Shown: positions 21,308 through 31,373 of the stretch, piece after piece | How the letters are laid out: each line of letters starts with the position of its first letter | How positions within the stretch are numbered: position 1 is the stretch's first letter | Assembly (NCBI GenBank): GCA_025526995.1 | Contig: JAHLKG010000001.1 | Span: 1,860,001-1,924,000 of the forward strand | Direction of reading: 5' to 3' | Source of the DNA: Powellomyces hirtus | Lineage: Eukaryota > Chytridiomycota > Chytridiomycetes > Spizellomycetales > Powellomycetaceae | DNA: 64,000 nucleotides | Program-made: the position numbers and the translations under genes | The notes under the pieces: model-generated | Seen by the model: only the letters and a program-made list of their open reading frames with translations | Told to the model about the DNA's origin: nothing | Database searches by the model: none

Positions 21308-23401
21308 TCAGGTACCACTGACACATTCAATGACAGCGCCCTTCCGGACGTCCCGGTTGTGTTCGACGGGGACGACGCACGAGACTTTGACGGCGTACTC
21401 GACGTACCAGAGGGTGCGGTAGTGGATGTTGCCACGGACGGTCAAGGTGTAAGGGTAGTTGAGATATATTCTGTGGAAGAAAGAGAAGGAGCAGCATGTC
21501 AGGATGCGGTGAACAATGAAGACCATATGTGAACGAGCCGTGTTGACGTACAGTTTTCCCAGCGTATTTTCCGGATCACGGATGATGATGTGACCGGTGG
21601 GTGTGGTGTGCGTGGTGGGTGTGAGGGCCGGGAAGGTAATGGAGGTGGTGAGGTGGCGGATGTGGGCTAAGAGCTCTTTGGGGGATGAGCGGCCCGCCGT
21701 AGTGACCACCGGCATCTGCTCTTTCGGTTCAGGAGGTGCCACATTCTGATCAAAGACCAAATCTGCGGCAGATAAAATGGTCAGCAACAGCGGCCGACAG
21801 ACAAGAAGTTACTCAGCAACTTACCACTGCCGACAAAAACGTCGATGTCGACGTTGCGCACGTAGACCGGCACAATGTTTTGGTTGGCTGCGGCAAAGAC
21901 TACGTCAAACTCGTACAGATTGAGAGTGCCGTGGATATCTCCGATGCCGAGAATCGTCAGGCCAGAGAGCGGCTGAATGCAGAATGTAAACAAGGCGAAC
22001 GTTCCGAGGAGAAGAACAAGGATGGTGCCAAACAGGAAAATCAACGATCGTGGCTTGGGACTACACGAGTATATTTGTCAGCTTTTTAACGTTAGGTGTC
22101 GAAACCACATGCAAATTAACATACATAGCATAGTCAGACACACTTTCCGAATCATCACCTCCACTCCGTGGTCGCGTTTCTCTTCTCTTGGCGCGGAGTA
22201 GATATGCCCTCTCTTCTTCAACACTGGGCCGTCGTGCATACTCCTGAATGGATCCTGACGATGACTCCCCACGGCCTCCAAGATAGGTTGGACTTCCACG
22301 CTCTGGAGACGGTTCGTCCAAGTAACCGGGAGAAGTGCCGGTGTACATGCCTCCGTACTGTGAGGATAACGGAAGATACGGTGCACTTGGCTGCCCGCTC
22401 CGCCTCGGCGGAGCTCGAAAGTTTGTGCTCTTCTTGAGTGTGGGAGGTCCCTGCGATCTACCTCGAAATACGTCCATCAGATCGGGTTGGCCCCGTATGG
22501 CTGAAGGTGGGGTGTGATAGTCGGACATGGCCACGTCCACACGCTGGGAGCCGGACGAAGAGACGGGGACAACCGACGAGGGAGGAGCAGTGGAAGCTGG
22601 CAGGAGATGTGTAGAGAAGGATCTTCGGTTGCGGGTCTGATGTGGGTCCGGGGACCCACTCCACACAAACTCCTCAAAATCTTCATCCTTTCCTTTGCTA
22701 GATCGACAAGGCAGAGTTGCACTCTTAAACAATGGTGGCCGCCCCACGGTTTGCAGTGCCGCGTCGGTTTCTACAACGAGCTCGCGATCGCGATCACCGT
22801 CCGCCATCACGCCCATCAGAGACTTTAGCGACTCTCCACTTTTGAACTTTGCCAGACGTCTAGACGCATCAGTTGTAAGAGTGCTTCGCCCGCCTTGATA
22901 TGGCGCTACCGACGCAGGGACGGCGCTGCTGGGCGTCGGAAGCACAGAGGGAGCAACGTGGTGCGGATGGTGATGGAGAGGATAAGGCCCAGCATTGAGG
23001 TGTGCAGCTGGTAGCGGATTGTGTCTGATGGGGAGCGCACTCCGTACGCCAGTTGACGGACTGGAGGATCTTATTGCAGAGAAAGAGGGTACCTTTCGAA
23101 GCATGAGCCCTGAACTCGGTCGTTCAGCCTGGCCGCTGGATCCTTCTGCACGCGACTCGCCAATCTTTGGGTCGATGTCCGAGAAGCTCTGTCGACGAGG
23201 AATGGCTGGTGTCGGGGAATCGTTCCCTTGTTTCACCGGCGGCGATTGCGGCGGTGGGTCCTGGTCATCATCCTCGTCCTCGTCCTCATATGGTATGTAC
23301 TGACCCTGCCCGTCGGCAGGGTGAGTCATTCCTTGATCGATAGTTGCGGTTATGTTGACAGGGGATGCAGACAATGTCTTCACCGCTTCCGTCTCCGCCA
23401 T
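21308..23401 (-). CDS. VAC7: Vacuolar segregation protein 7-like
   Basis: Exons 22125-23401, 21825-22060, 21552-21762 and 21308-21470 close in frame to about 628 residues. The N-terminal 430 residues are Ser/Pro-rich, acidic near residue 40 and apparently disordered. One membrane segment follows (LIFLFGTILVLLLGTFALFTFCI), then a lumenal LEA-like beta domain. That domain includes NLYEFDVVFAAANQNIVPVYVRNVDIDVF, LVFDQNV and YPYTLTVRGNIHYRTLWYVEYAVKVSC. This order and these segments match the recalled fungal Vac7 C-terminus; TMEM106-type proteins share the fold. Vac7 activates the Fab1/PIKfyve kinase complex that makes PI(3,5)P2 on the vacuole membrane. It is single-pass, with the N-terminus probably cytosolic. 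Confidence 0.75.
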
Positions 23402-23449
23402 CTAGCGTGGGAAAAGATGGGGTTGGTCCAAGGGACAGAGTTTTGACAG

Positions 23450-23485
23450 CAGCGGTTGAGTTGACAGCAGCGGTTGAGTTGACAG
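23450..23485. repeat. 18-bp direct repeat, two copies
   Basis: GACAGCAGCGGTTGAGTT occurs twice in tandem just upstream of the VAC7 start (in its probable 5' UTR or promoter). Confidence 0.8.
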
Positions 23486-23767
23486 TCCCCTGTCCTATTC
23501 GAATGCTGACAGGCGCACGCAGGTGTACTGGGTGAGGTTTTTGTTTTGATGCGCGACCTGTTCTGCGAGAGGGACGAACCCAGCGACGGGGGTGAGGAAG
23601 GGCGGAGGCGTCTTCTGGGCGCCAGTGTAATCTGTAGCAAGACTGGCTACGTGGGTGTCGGAACCGAAAGGGGTCGTCAAGCAAGAGACTTCTCGGGAGT
23701 TACAAGTATGATGTGCGAGGGGTTTGACGGGTTTGAGACGACAGAGAGACCGCTTTTCCTGAGACGA

Positions 23768-24016
23768 GTAGGTTTCCAATACTTATTTGTAAGATGGCGA
23801 GTCGAAGCAAGAATGAGCTATCCTTTAGACCGATAGACCGAGGGAAATGGGTAGGTTTCCAGTAGTTACTTGTATGATGGCGAGTCGGAGCAAGAATGAG
23901 CTATCCTTTAGACCGATAGACCGTGGGAAACGGGTAAGCTTCCAGTAGTTATCTGTATGATGGCGAATCCGAGCAAGAATGAGCTATCGTTTAGACCGAT
24001 AGACCGTGGAAAGACG
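23768..24016. repeat. Tandem repeat, 83-bp unit, three copies
   Basis: Copies begin at 23768, 23851 and 23934 with GTAGGTTTCC or GTAAGCTTCC. Each carries the block AGCAAGAATGAGCTATC and TTTAGACCGATAGACCG. Copies differ at scattered single bases and there are no indels, so the spacing is exactly 83. No long open frame runs through all three. Confidence 0.9.
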
Positions 24017-25486
24017 TCGGAAAAAAGCCAACCAACGAAAGAATGAACAACGACAGGAGGAGGGGGAGAAGTCAGGGTGGTCCTGTGTGAGTGTCGTACG
24101 TTGCCAGCAGAACGTCAACACAAACTGCCGTACAAACTTACAACTATTGTCACTTCGACAGAACACATGCTGGATCTAGGACGATATCTGCTTATGTCAC
24201 CAAACGCGGTGTGAAAAGTCCCTTCCGTCGCGTTCGATTTGTGCGTTGTGGAATGAAAGGCGTGTCCAGAGGTGTGTCAAAAGCATTAGTAACTATTCAT
24301 AAAACAGACGACGCATGGTGGGGCAAAAGGCGGGTGGGTGTGAGATGAGAGGCACATTGGGACGCCAGCAATTGGAAAGGAACTATAGGTGCTACTCTCG
24401 ATCGTGGGATAGCGGTGTGGTTGTGGGATTCATTAGGTCTGACCACCAGCTGCCCGGTGGAGGTGTTTCCCACTATCATTCAAAATGAAACAGTGTGAAG
24501 GAAATAGCAAGATGGAATCAACAACTTTTTTCCTAGGTGACCTCTTGCAGAACGGATCAACCCCAAAACATTGGAAGTATCATGATTGGACATGTTTTCC
24601 GACGGAATCAATTGCCGGATAGCCTCAATTGCTCTCAAACATATGGTGAATTCAGCTTCCCTCTTCCGCTATCCTGGGGCGCTCTGGTCTCCATCGCAAC
24701 TGGCTAGAGTGACCACATCCAATTGCACTTCCGGCAATTCCGCTCTCCTCTTTCCACCATCGTATTACGTCCTGCAGGGGCGGAAAGAAGGAAGCGCAAT
24801 TCTATCAACGCACTTTGATCAGATCCTAGGCTGCCGGGGGTTAGAACATCTTGCAATGGTGGAAAGAGGAAGCAGAGTCTCTCTGGAACCTCAGCACCAA
24901 TCGATAATTTCCGCCAGTTGCAGCAGGCATGTGCGAGCTACCGCATCCTCATAGATCTCAGAGTGAATCCACTTCTTTCTATCCACCACCTAAAAACATC
25001 AAAACAGTGTATCCCACTGGCTTCCACTATGCGCGCAAAGTATTTGAGTTGGACTTGCATTCCACCATTCAAAAATGTCCGGATGCCCTGTTAACTCGCT
25101 GCAACCAGCGGGGTCTCGGACTACCACAGATCGATTTCACTCTTGGTTTCTTCACCATATGTGAACGTGCACATGTCCGCTGTGATAGCTTCGCTTGGTG
25201 CCCGGTCAGAAAATCGATCATTACGAAAAGGATCTTCATTGCTCGATAGAGCGTTTAACTCTCGTGATTCGAAAGTCAAACTTTTGCCCGGGGCTCCCCA
25301 ACAAGCATTTGAAGAGGGCCAAGGGAGTGGTCCTCAAGAGAGCCTTATCCCGGTCCAGGACGCAACAGAAAAACAGATTCCACATTAACATTGCAACATC
25401 GTACATATATATCGCCAGCACACGGACTATATACTCCTGAGTCATGTGCAAACTTCGTATTTGCATCCGGAATGCCACGAGACTGT

Positions 25487-26338
25487 TTAACTGAATTTGG
25501 CTTGGCTGAAATCCATTTCTGGGTGCTGTGCGTCAACAAGGGAAACAACGTGAGAAAGGAAGGGAGTGTGGGTGTGCGGAAGAGCAGCCACTTACGGCTT
25601 CCTGGAACTTTTTCATCATCTCCATCTTCTTCTGCTCGTCGCTGGTGGGCTTTCCCATCTGTTTCTGCTGCTGGTCGAACTATTGGTGAAGAAACGAACC
25701 AGTACATAAAAATGGTATCAGTAGTCTGACGTAGGATTGGCACGGGGAAAGCCGTACAGCACAATCACAACACGCCCCTATATCCATACTCACCATCATC
25801 TTCTCCACCATTCCCCTTGTCTCGCCATCCAAATCACTCAATTTCGAGTTCTCCGGCTGAATCTTTGTGGTGTCAATCTCTGGCGCACTCGTGACCACGT
25901 GTTTCCACCATTCCTGAGTATTCACTTTCTCCAAATGCATTTGCAGTTCGCCACCTTCAAGTAGCCATGTCGAGCTATCCGTTTTGATGGGGGCCGGGAA
26001 GCTGCCGGAGAGGAGCGGTTCCGACGGGTTGGATTTGAGAGCGGCGGAGATGGTCGTCCGGGTGAATGTGACGGCGAGATCTCGGCCCCGTGTTTTGGGC
26101 GGGAGGGGGATATCGACGTCGACGTCGGTGAGGGTTTGCCGCCAGCGATAGGGAAGGGCTAGGGAAGTAATGAGAAGATGAGTGCATAGAATTAATTGAA
26201 GGGGAACAAGGGCATTTGTTTCGTACCGGCTTGTTCCTCAGCCTCGGCTTTGGCGCGCGCGGCATCGTATTCTTTGCGCTCGGTTTCGGAAAGAGCGTCG
26301 TAGTCGGCGGCGCTCAGTTTGGCGGGTTTACTGGACAT
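25487..26338 (-). CDS. nudC: Nuclear movement protein NudC
   Basis: Four exons (26227-26338, 25794-26158, 25596-25679, 25487-25525) give about 199 residues, the usual size of fungal NudC. After a charged helical N-terminus comes a CS/p23-like domain: YRWRQTLTDVDVDIPLP, RGRDLAVTFTRTTI, SGSFPAPIKTDSSTWLLE and MHLEKVNTQEWWKHV. The conserved tail is KIQPENSKLSDLDGETRGMVEKM, QMGKPTSDEQKK and HPEMDFSQAKFS. It is a co-chaperone that stabilises dynein-pathway proteins such as LIS1, in the cytoplasm. I chose the Met at 26338 because it begins the conserved MSSKPAKLSA; an in-frame Met 60 bp upstream is possible. The last coding exon is 39 nt but its HPEMDF match is diagnostic. Confidence 0.95.
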
Positions 26339-26961
26339 GCTGAGCATTTGTTTGGTGTGTAAGGTGTCAAAATGTCGATCGGGGGAGGAGAGGATCACCT
26401 TGGATGAATTTTGATATTCGCAAAAGCGCGTCAGCGTAATCTACGGTAACCCTAACCCTAATTCCGGTGGTACAAAATCCCACAGGAACTCTACGCTGAG
26501 GGATTTGCTGGTATCCTTCTGCTCATTTGTACAAATCTTTTTGATAAAATATCTATTGCATCTCGTCTCCGATTCAAGGACGCAATGGGGGTGGGTGCTC
26601 ATCCCATCTTTTCGTCCTGAACACCTTCTCCAAAAAGCTTTGACGTTGAACCACCGTACAGCCCAGCACCCGTGCGCGCGTACTCCTCGTGAACCGATTT
26701 CGGCTGAAAATGTCAACTTGCAGAGTATGGGTCCTCCATAATCTCTGAGAAGTGCCTGCTGAGCAGTCGAAAGGTGGATTTTGCGGGATATTTCAGGGAG
26801 GGGATGCGAGGGCCACTTTGTGGGTTATCGGATGATATGGCTGGAGCAGTCATCGCCCATTCCTCTTGTCCACTGATTTTTGGCGCGGGTACAAAGCACA
26901 TGGTGCGCCAGGGTACTGACGACCGCGCGTGGAGTCTCACTGAGCAGAGAATAACAACGGC
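26339..26961. other. Intergenic region between NudC and EIF1AD with telomere-like motif
   Basis: NudC upstream region on the left and EIF1AD 3' UTR on the right. Apart from the TAACCCTAACCCTAA element at 26447-26461, nothing is recognised. Confidence 0.5.
26447..26461. promoter_or_regulatory. Telobox-like TAACCCTAACCCTAA
   Basis: Two and a half copies of the TTAGGG telomere unit about 110 bp upstream of the NudC ATG. Such short interstitial motifs act in fungi as binding sites for Tbf1/Teb1-type Myb factors in promoters; here that is inference from position only. Confidence 0.4.
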
Positions 26962-27647
26962 TTATTTGTCCTCATCCTCATCGTCACTGGACTGCACTCG
27001 TCGATTCGAATTGACAAAAAGGTCATCATCGTTGTCAGAATCCGTCACTTCCTCGCATTCCTCCCCTTCCGCATCCTCGTCATTGTCGTCATTCTTTGCG
27101 GCGGGAGCTGCAAAGTCGGCAGGCCTGTGGGACGAAATTTTGTGCAGTAAGAATAAGAATCCAATTACGGTACTACATGTACCTGGCATGCTGGTTACGT
27201 TCATACCATAACCCCTGGGTTTTGATGTGCTTGATTTGGTCAGGGAAGAGCACGTTGGTGATCTCACCAGCGACTTTGCTACCCGGGGCAGAGTGATCAG
27301 CCAGTTGTATTATGACATATGATCCTTTCCGAAGTAACCGATCAGAAGAAACAGTTAGAACTGCAGAACCGTGCTGAGAAAGGTAATGGCCCGCCAGGCA
27401 CGAAATCCGGTGCGGGAATTCCTCATTACATTTCCTTCCGCTCACCTTTCTTCACCCAAATCAGCTTCCGAAACTTGGCTGGCAGCGAGACAATCAGCGT
27501 CGTAAGCTCTCCTCCCGCCTGTGGGGTGGGCAGCTGTACGTCGTAGTTCCCACCTCCCCTATTGTCCGTGACTCTGGCGACTGGCGTAGCTGGGGTGGGT
27601 AGCGGCAACTCTTCAAGGGCTTGCTGACTGGTGTGCTTCTTCCCCAT
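26962..27647 (-). CDS. EIF1AD: EIF1A-domain protein EIF1AD
   Basis: Exons 27446-27647, 27183-27324 and 26962-27124 give about 168 residues, the same size as human EIF1AD. An S1/OB-fold domain runs from about residue 20 to 110: VARVTDNRGGGNYDVQLP, LIVSLPAKFRKLIWVKKGSYVII, KVAGEITNVLFPDQIKHIKTQGLW. The C-terminal 50 residues are acidic (DDNDEDAEGEECEEVTDSDNDDD region, DDEDEDK at the end), typical of this family. Human EIF1AD is linked to late 40S ribosome maturation. It diverges from the SDR gene with 180 bp between starts. Confidence 0.92.
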
Positions 27648-27827
27648 CTTTTCCAGTATGTTTTCTATTTGATAAGCGCGGCTCGTGTATGTTAGGCATG
27701 CAAATGGAAGTATTGAGGTCAAAAAGAAAAGTTCAAGTTGGAGCAAAGGAACTGACGGCGTGTGGCGCAGCCTCGCGTCAACCTGCTCGCTCCAACGGAC
27801 TTTCAACCCATTCCTTTGGTCGTCAAC

Positions 27828-28642
27828 ATGTCCGGCCCAACCACCACCTTCCCACGCGTACTTGTCTTAGGCGGCAACGGCAATGTCGCGAAGCTCATGA
27901 CCCGGCTAATGCTCGCGAAAGGGTGGCACGTCATCAGCGTCGTTCGCGCTCCGTCGCAAAGCGCCTCTCTCTCAGTATCCCTCGGGTCTACCAACTCTGG
28001 CCACCTCGACTTCCGCACCGTTGATTTCCTCAGCACCACGTCGTCGAGTGCAAAAGATTTGTTGCAAGATGCGCGGCCCGACATTATTGTCTGGGCGGCA
28101 GCGAGCATGCCCCAACCGCGGCAGATTGACGGGGCAGCTGCCAAAGCGTACATTGCCGCGGGGGCGTCTCTCCCCACCGTGAAGAAGATACTGAGCATCT
28201 CTGCCTACTCTGCCCGGCGAAAAGCGGCGCCGTGGTGCTCCAAGGCGGATGCAGAGTACTGGAAACATGAAGTGACTTCCTACCCGGACATCGCGAATGC
28301 CAAGACTGACGCCGACGAGCATTTGATCGCGTGGGGGAACAAGAGAGCAAGAGAGGGCGACGCGACGTTTCAGGCGATAGCTGTGAGACCGGTGTGGTAT
28401 GGCAGCGGCGGCAACGGGAGTGAAGGCAAGGTCGTTGTTGGCAAAACGCCGGCGAGGGGAACTGTGCGTAGGGAGGATGTGGCGAGGTTGCGTTATTGGA
28501 GAAAAGTGATGCGAGAGGGTATTTTGATGTTGCTGGTGGTGGAACGTTGGATGTGGAGAAAGCAGTGCAAAAGGCCGTGGAGGAGAATGTTGACGCGATT
28601 GAGGGCGAAGATGTGGAACGTATCAGCACATTGGTTTCGTGA
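27828..28642 (+). pseudogene. Atypical SDR / NAD(P)-binding protein with a -1 frameshift
   Basis: The frame opens with VLVLGGNGNVAKLMTRLML, a Rossmann GxxGxxA-type dinucleotide motif. It continues through VDFLSTTSSS, DIIVWAA and AVRPVWYGSGG to GTVRREDVAR, an order typical of atypical SDR / NmrA-like epimerases. Just after GTVRREDVAR (about 28486) the frame is lost. The next frame carries the expected ending, ALLEKSDARGYFDVAGGGTLDVE, to a TGA at 28640. One missing G in GAGG(G)TTG would explain it. It is either a sequencing error, a strain-specific null or a true pseudogene; if read straight, the protein ends at 28712 with an unrelated basic tail. Substrate is unknown. ATG 28 codons-scale upstream (27762) is possible, but 27828 starts nearest the fold. 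Confidence 0.7.
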
Positions 28643-28786
28643 AATCAAATTGATGCGAAGGCACACTCTTGGGTCTTCATTTGAGAGCCCAGTCACTTGT
28701 AGAACTCGCTGAAGTTTCTAACTCTATCCAAATACGGGACTTGATTACCCACCAAAGTAGGACTTTGCTGTGAGGATTCGTTCATC

Positions 28787-30653
28787 TTACAACCCCTCCA
28801 TGGTGGGCAGTAGTGCATATACAGCGTTCATGGCTCTGACGTATCAACCCGGATGTGGCCAAAGGGCGCTTCCAGATGTGGACTGCGCAGTCGGTCATGT
28901 TCATCCCGTGGGACTACTATCATGTAGTAAACAATCAATTGTCTCATTCATGTACAACATTCCAGCGTCTGACGCGCGGAAGCACACTGGTGAAGTCATC
29001 CGGCAAACCCTGCAACCTTTCAGCCTCTACACAATCCAATCCCCGAACTGTAAATCCGTCAAAGATGACCTGAAAATCGTTCGGTATCGTGGTCACTGTG
29101 TTCGCTCTCATCACTTCGACTTTCCATGCCTGCGTTATAGTATCCTACCGTGGTAAATGCAAAAACCCGCGACGCACCAGCGGGTCTGTTGGCCACTATG
29201 GCGCTCGCCGAAACTCCCCGGAACGTGTTCCCCCTAAGATCTTTCATTGCCATGATTTGCGACCAAGAATATCACTCAACGCTGGAGCCACGCGCTCGAC
29301 CGGTACGTCCACATGAAAATTGCACCAAAACAGCCGACCACGCACCTGGGCAGTGAAGACGGATGAATTCAATTTTACCGCTGAAACGCCTAGTTGATCG
29401 CTAATGGTATGCTTACTTTCAGGAAGCACTGAACGGACGTTTTCGAAGATGAAGTAACGGGTCTGCGTTTCCTTCACGAGACGCACAAACTCGAACAAAA
29501 GCACCGAACGCAAATCCTCAAAGCCCTCCTTCTTTCCAATATTGAATTTTATGTCCAAAAAGCTACGGGCAAGCTTTGGAAACCTTTCACCTGTAAATGG
29601 CAGTCCCAGGGCTTCCGCAATGTGCGACGCTCTGATGGGGTCCTCATGATAGTGGACGCTCACATATTCATTGCGGATGCCCTGAAAGCCTGCACCATGG
29701 AAATCGACCAGGGGGAATGCCCCCGTTTCCTCGCGCAAGAGTCGGAAGTCGTCGTCGAGGCTATACTTCTTGTCAAGGTCATCTGTCCTGAGTACGTTGA
29801 TGTGGGTTGTCCCTCTCAGATATTCTACCATCTCGCCAAGTGTTGGGTCGATTGATACTTGCGGCATATCTCCATGCTCCCTTCGTCCAATCGGCGGAGT
29901 TTTGATCTGTAGCAGGGAGGTACGCAGGAATTTGTCCTTCACTGGATAGATGTGATTGTCGTGGCAAATGAAGACAAGGGTCTGCTTGTCCTTAGACGAA
30001 TCCCTACACCTTGTGATTCGTAATGAGGCGCTTGCAGATGTCGAATGCGAACATATTGCTCTTGTACCGCGAACAGAATTCGTTCAGCATCTGGACAGAA
30101 ACACCATCGGATAGTTCTCTCATCTTCAAGTCGCTGCGTAGACTATCGAGAGTTGTTGAACAACGCAAACATCCTTGACGAGCATGGGATGGCCGTTGGT
30201 CTCGAGATACATCATTTGTCCACGCCCTTTCTTCATTCGCATTTGCATTGCATGCTCGATCACCTGAAGCTGAATTTCGACAATGCTGGTGTGTTCTGGT
30301 ATCAACGTGGGGATGTAATCTTCATCAAGGACGACCTTGGAATCGGAATGGAGTGGAATATGGTCAGCGAGAACGTCTTCTTTCCACTTGACAAGATCAT
30401 TTTCAATATTTTGTCGGGCATCGAGTTCATTGCTTGCCATTCGAATATTGACAAAGAGCTCTGTCTGACCCGTGAACCACTTTGTCCCCCATCTCTGAGG
30501 ATATCCCACAATAATGAATCCGGTATGAGGTACTGAAAACTTTGGCTTGCTCGTATCTGACAGGAACTTGTCGAGTACCTGCCACCTCGAGGAGTTGGAT
30601 GCTGTGTATTTCGATGCTCTTCGCTCGATGAGCTTGGGCAGCTGATTTTCTAT
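28787..30653 (-). pseudogene. Degenerate cytosine-5 DNA methyltransferase-like gene with unknown N-terminal region
   Basis: Colinear fragments lie in shifting frames. An open stretch (about 30653-30126) encodes TGFIIVGYPQRWGTKWFTGQ and MRKGRGQMMYLETNGHP. A second frame (about 30158-30016) has GVSVQMLNEFCSRYKSNMFAFD. A third (about 30012-29244) has TLVFICHDNHIYPVKD and then methyltransferase motifs. These are YVSVHYHEDPIRASHIA, IGKKEGFEDLRSVLLFEFVRLV, YFIFENV and FTAQVRGRLFWCNF, as in HhaI/DNMT3 enzymes. MRANTVTT and GLDCVEAERLQGLPDDF follow after another break, then AMNAVYALLP. At least two +/-1 shifts cannot be introns (gaps of 0-6 nt). No Pro-Cys-Gln/Asn motif is seen. I do not recognise the N-terminal region; it may come from a mobile element or virus. 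Confidence 0.6.
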
Positions 30654-30913
30654 TCAATGACCGGAAGTTCAAGTTGCGCTTCTCTTTGGAATCAGCAAGT
30701 GCATTTTCTTGTTGCTGAATAGACCAGACAAAAGTGCACTTGTCTGAAAATGTTCATGTAAACTTTGTAATCGCATATAGCGAACGTCACCAAAGCGCGT
30801 CCAAAGTATGACGTGGTCGGAGTTCCGGGGTTTGCTCATCACGCTCTTCAAAGCAAAGCCGCGCGTCTCCTTTGTCAGCGCGTCACACGGAGCCCTCCTA
30901 CTACGATCTGCAC

Positions 30914-30919
30914 TATAAA
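30914..30919 (+). promoter_or_regulatory. TATA box
   Basis: TATAAA 76 bp upstream of the ATG at 30990, which supports that start over an in-frame Met at 30813 lying upstream of the TATA box. Confidence 0.5.
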
Positions 30920-30989
30920 GCCTAGCCCATGTCGTTTCCGTCCTCAACTACCCACAACAACCCTTACGCACTACTCTACAAACTCAACC

Positions 30990-31373
30990 ATGTCTCGCAC
31001 ACCCGTCATCCTAGTCGGCCTTCCCTCGACGCACCCAGCGATTCCCGAAGAAATGCGCTCCAAAGTCAAAGTCATGCTCGACAAGATCTCCACCGATATG
31101 GCCAACGACGCGCCCGACCTTGATTTCCACTTTGTGGCCATCAGCCCCGAAGACCCGATCAGCGAGTTCCACGCGGCATTGAAGAAATACAACGCGAAGG
31201 GTGTTGTTATTGGGAATGGGGTTCGGAGCGCCCAGCCCTTGACGGTGTGGTTCGAACAACTGGTGAATGCGATCAGGGAGACGACACCGGATGCAAAAAT
31301 TTTGTTCAACACGATTCCAACGGATACGATTGATGCGATTAGGAGGTGGTTCCCGGGGCCCAAGACGGCTTGA
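30990..31373 (+). CDS. Small conserved protein of unknown function
   Basis: Intronless, 127 residues. It alternates beta strands and helices: TPVILVGLPSTHPAIPEEMRSKV, DLDFHFVAISPEDPISEFHAALKKY, AKGVVIGNGVRSAQPLTVWFEQLVNAIRET, AKILFNTIPTDTIDAIRRWFPG. The pattern looks like a small Rossmann-like or flavodoxin-like fold with a turn GNGVRS after strand 3. There is no signal peptide or membrane segment. I recall similar short fungal and bacterial hypothetical proteins but cannot name a family. The TATA box upstream and normal codon use argue it is expressed. Confidence 0.7.
   Translation: MSRTPVILVGLPSTHPAIPEEMRSKVKVMLDKISTDMANDAPDLDFHFVAISPEDPISEFHAALKKYNAKGVVIGNGVRSAQPLTVWFEQLVNAIRETTPDAKILFNTIPTDTIDAIRRWFPGPKTA

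Larger units (their letters stand above)
23402..25486. other. Gene-poor region with tandem repeats, between VAC7 and NudC
   Basis: About 2.1 kb with no convincing gene. It contains an 18-bp direct repeat at 23450-23485, three 83-bp tandem copies at 23768-24016, and an imperfect inverted pair around 24745-24765 and 24855-24878 (CTCTTTCCACCAT and its complement). Short ORFs are scattered on both strands and lack domains. The right end overlaps the NudC 3' UTR. Confidence 0.5.

Noticed and set aside
22125..22440. Shadow ORFs over the VAC7 first exon as separate genes
   Set aside because: They lie in other frames of the long Ser/Pro-rich exon and have no motifs.
23768..24016. CRISPR array
   Set aside because: Units are 83 bp with no unique spacers, and the genome is eukaryotic.
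24586..24954. 122-codon ORF in the 23.4-25.5 kb gap
   Set aside because: No recognisable feature, overlaps imperfect inverted repeats, no supporting upstream signal.
29360..29420. Short intron inside the methyltransferase ESKHTISDQLG segment (GTAAGC...TTTCAG)
   Set aside because: Only about 38 nt long, and keeping it in frame gives a gap-free match to DNMT3 spacing.
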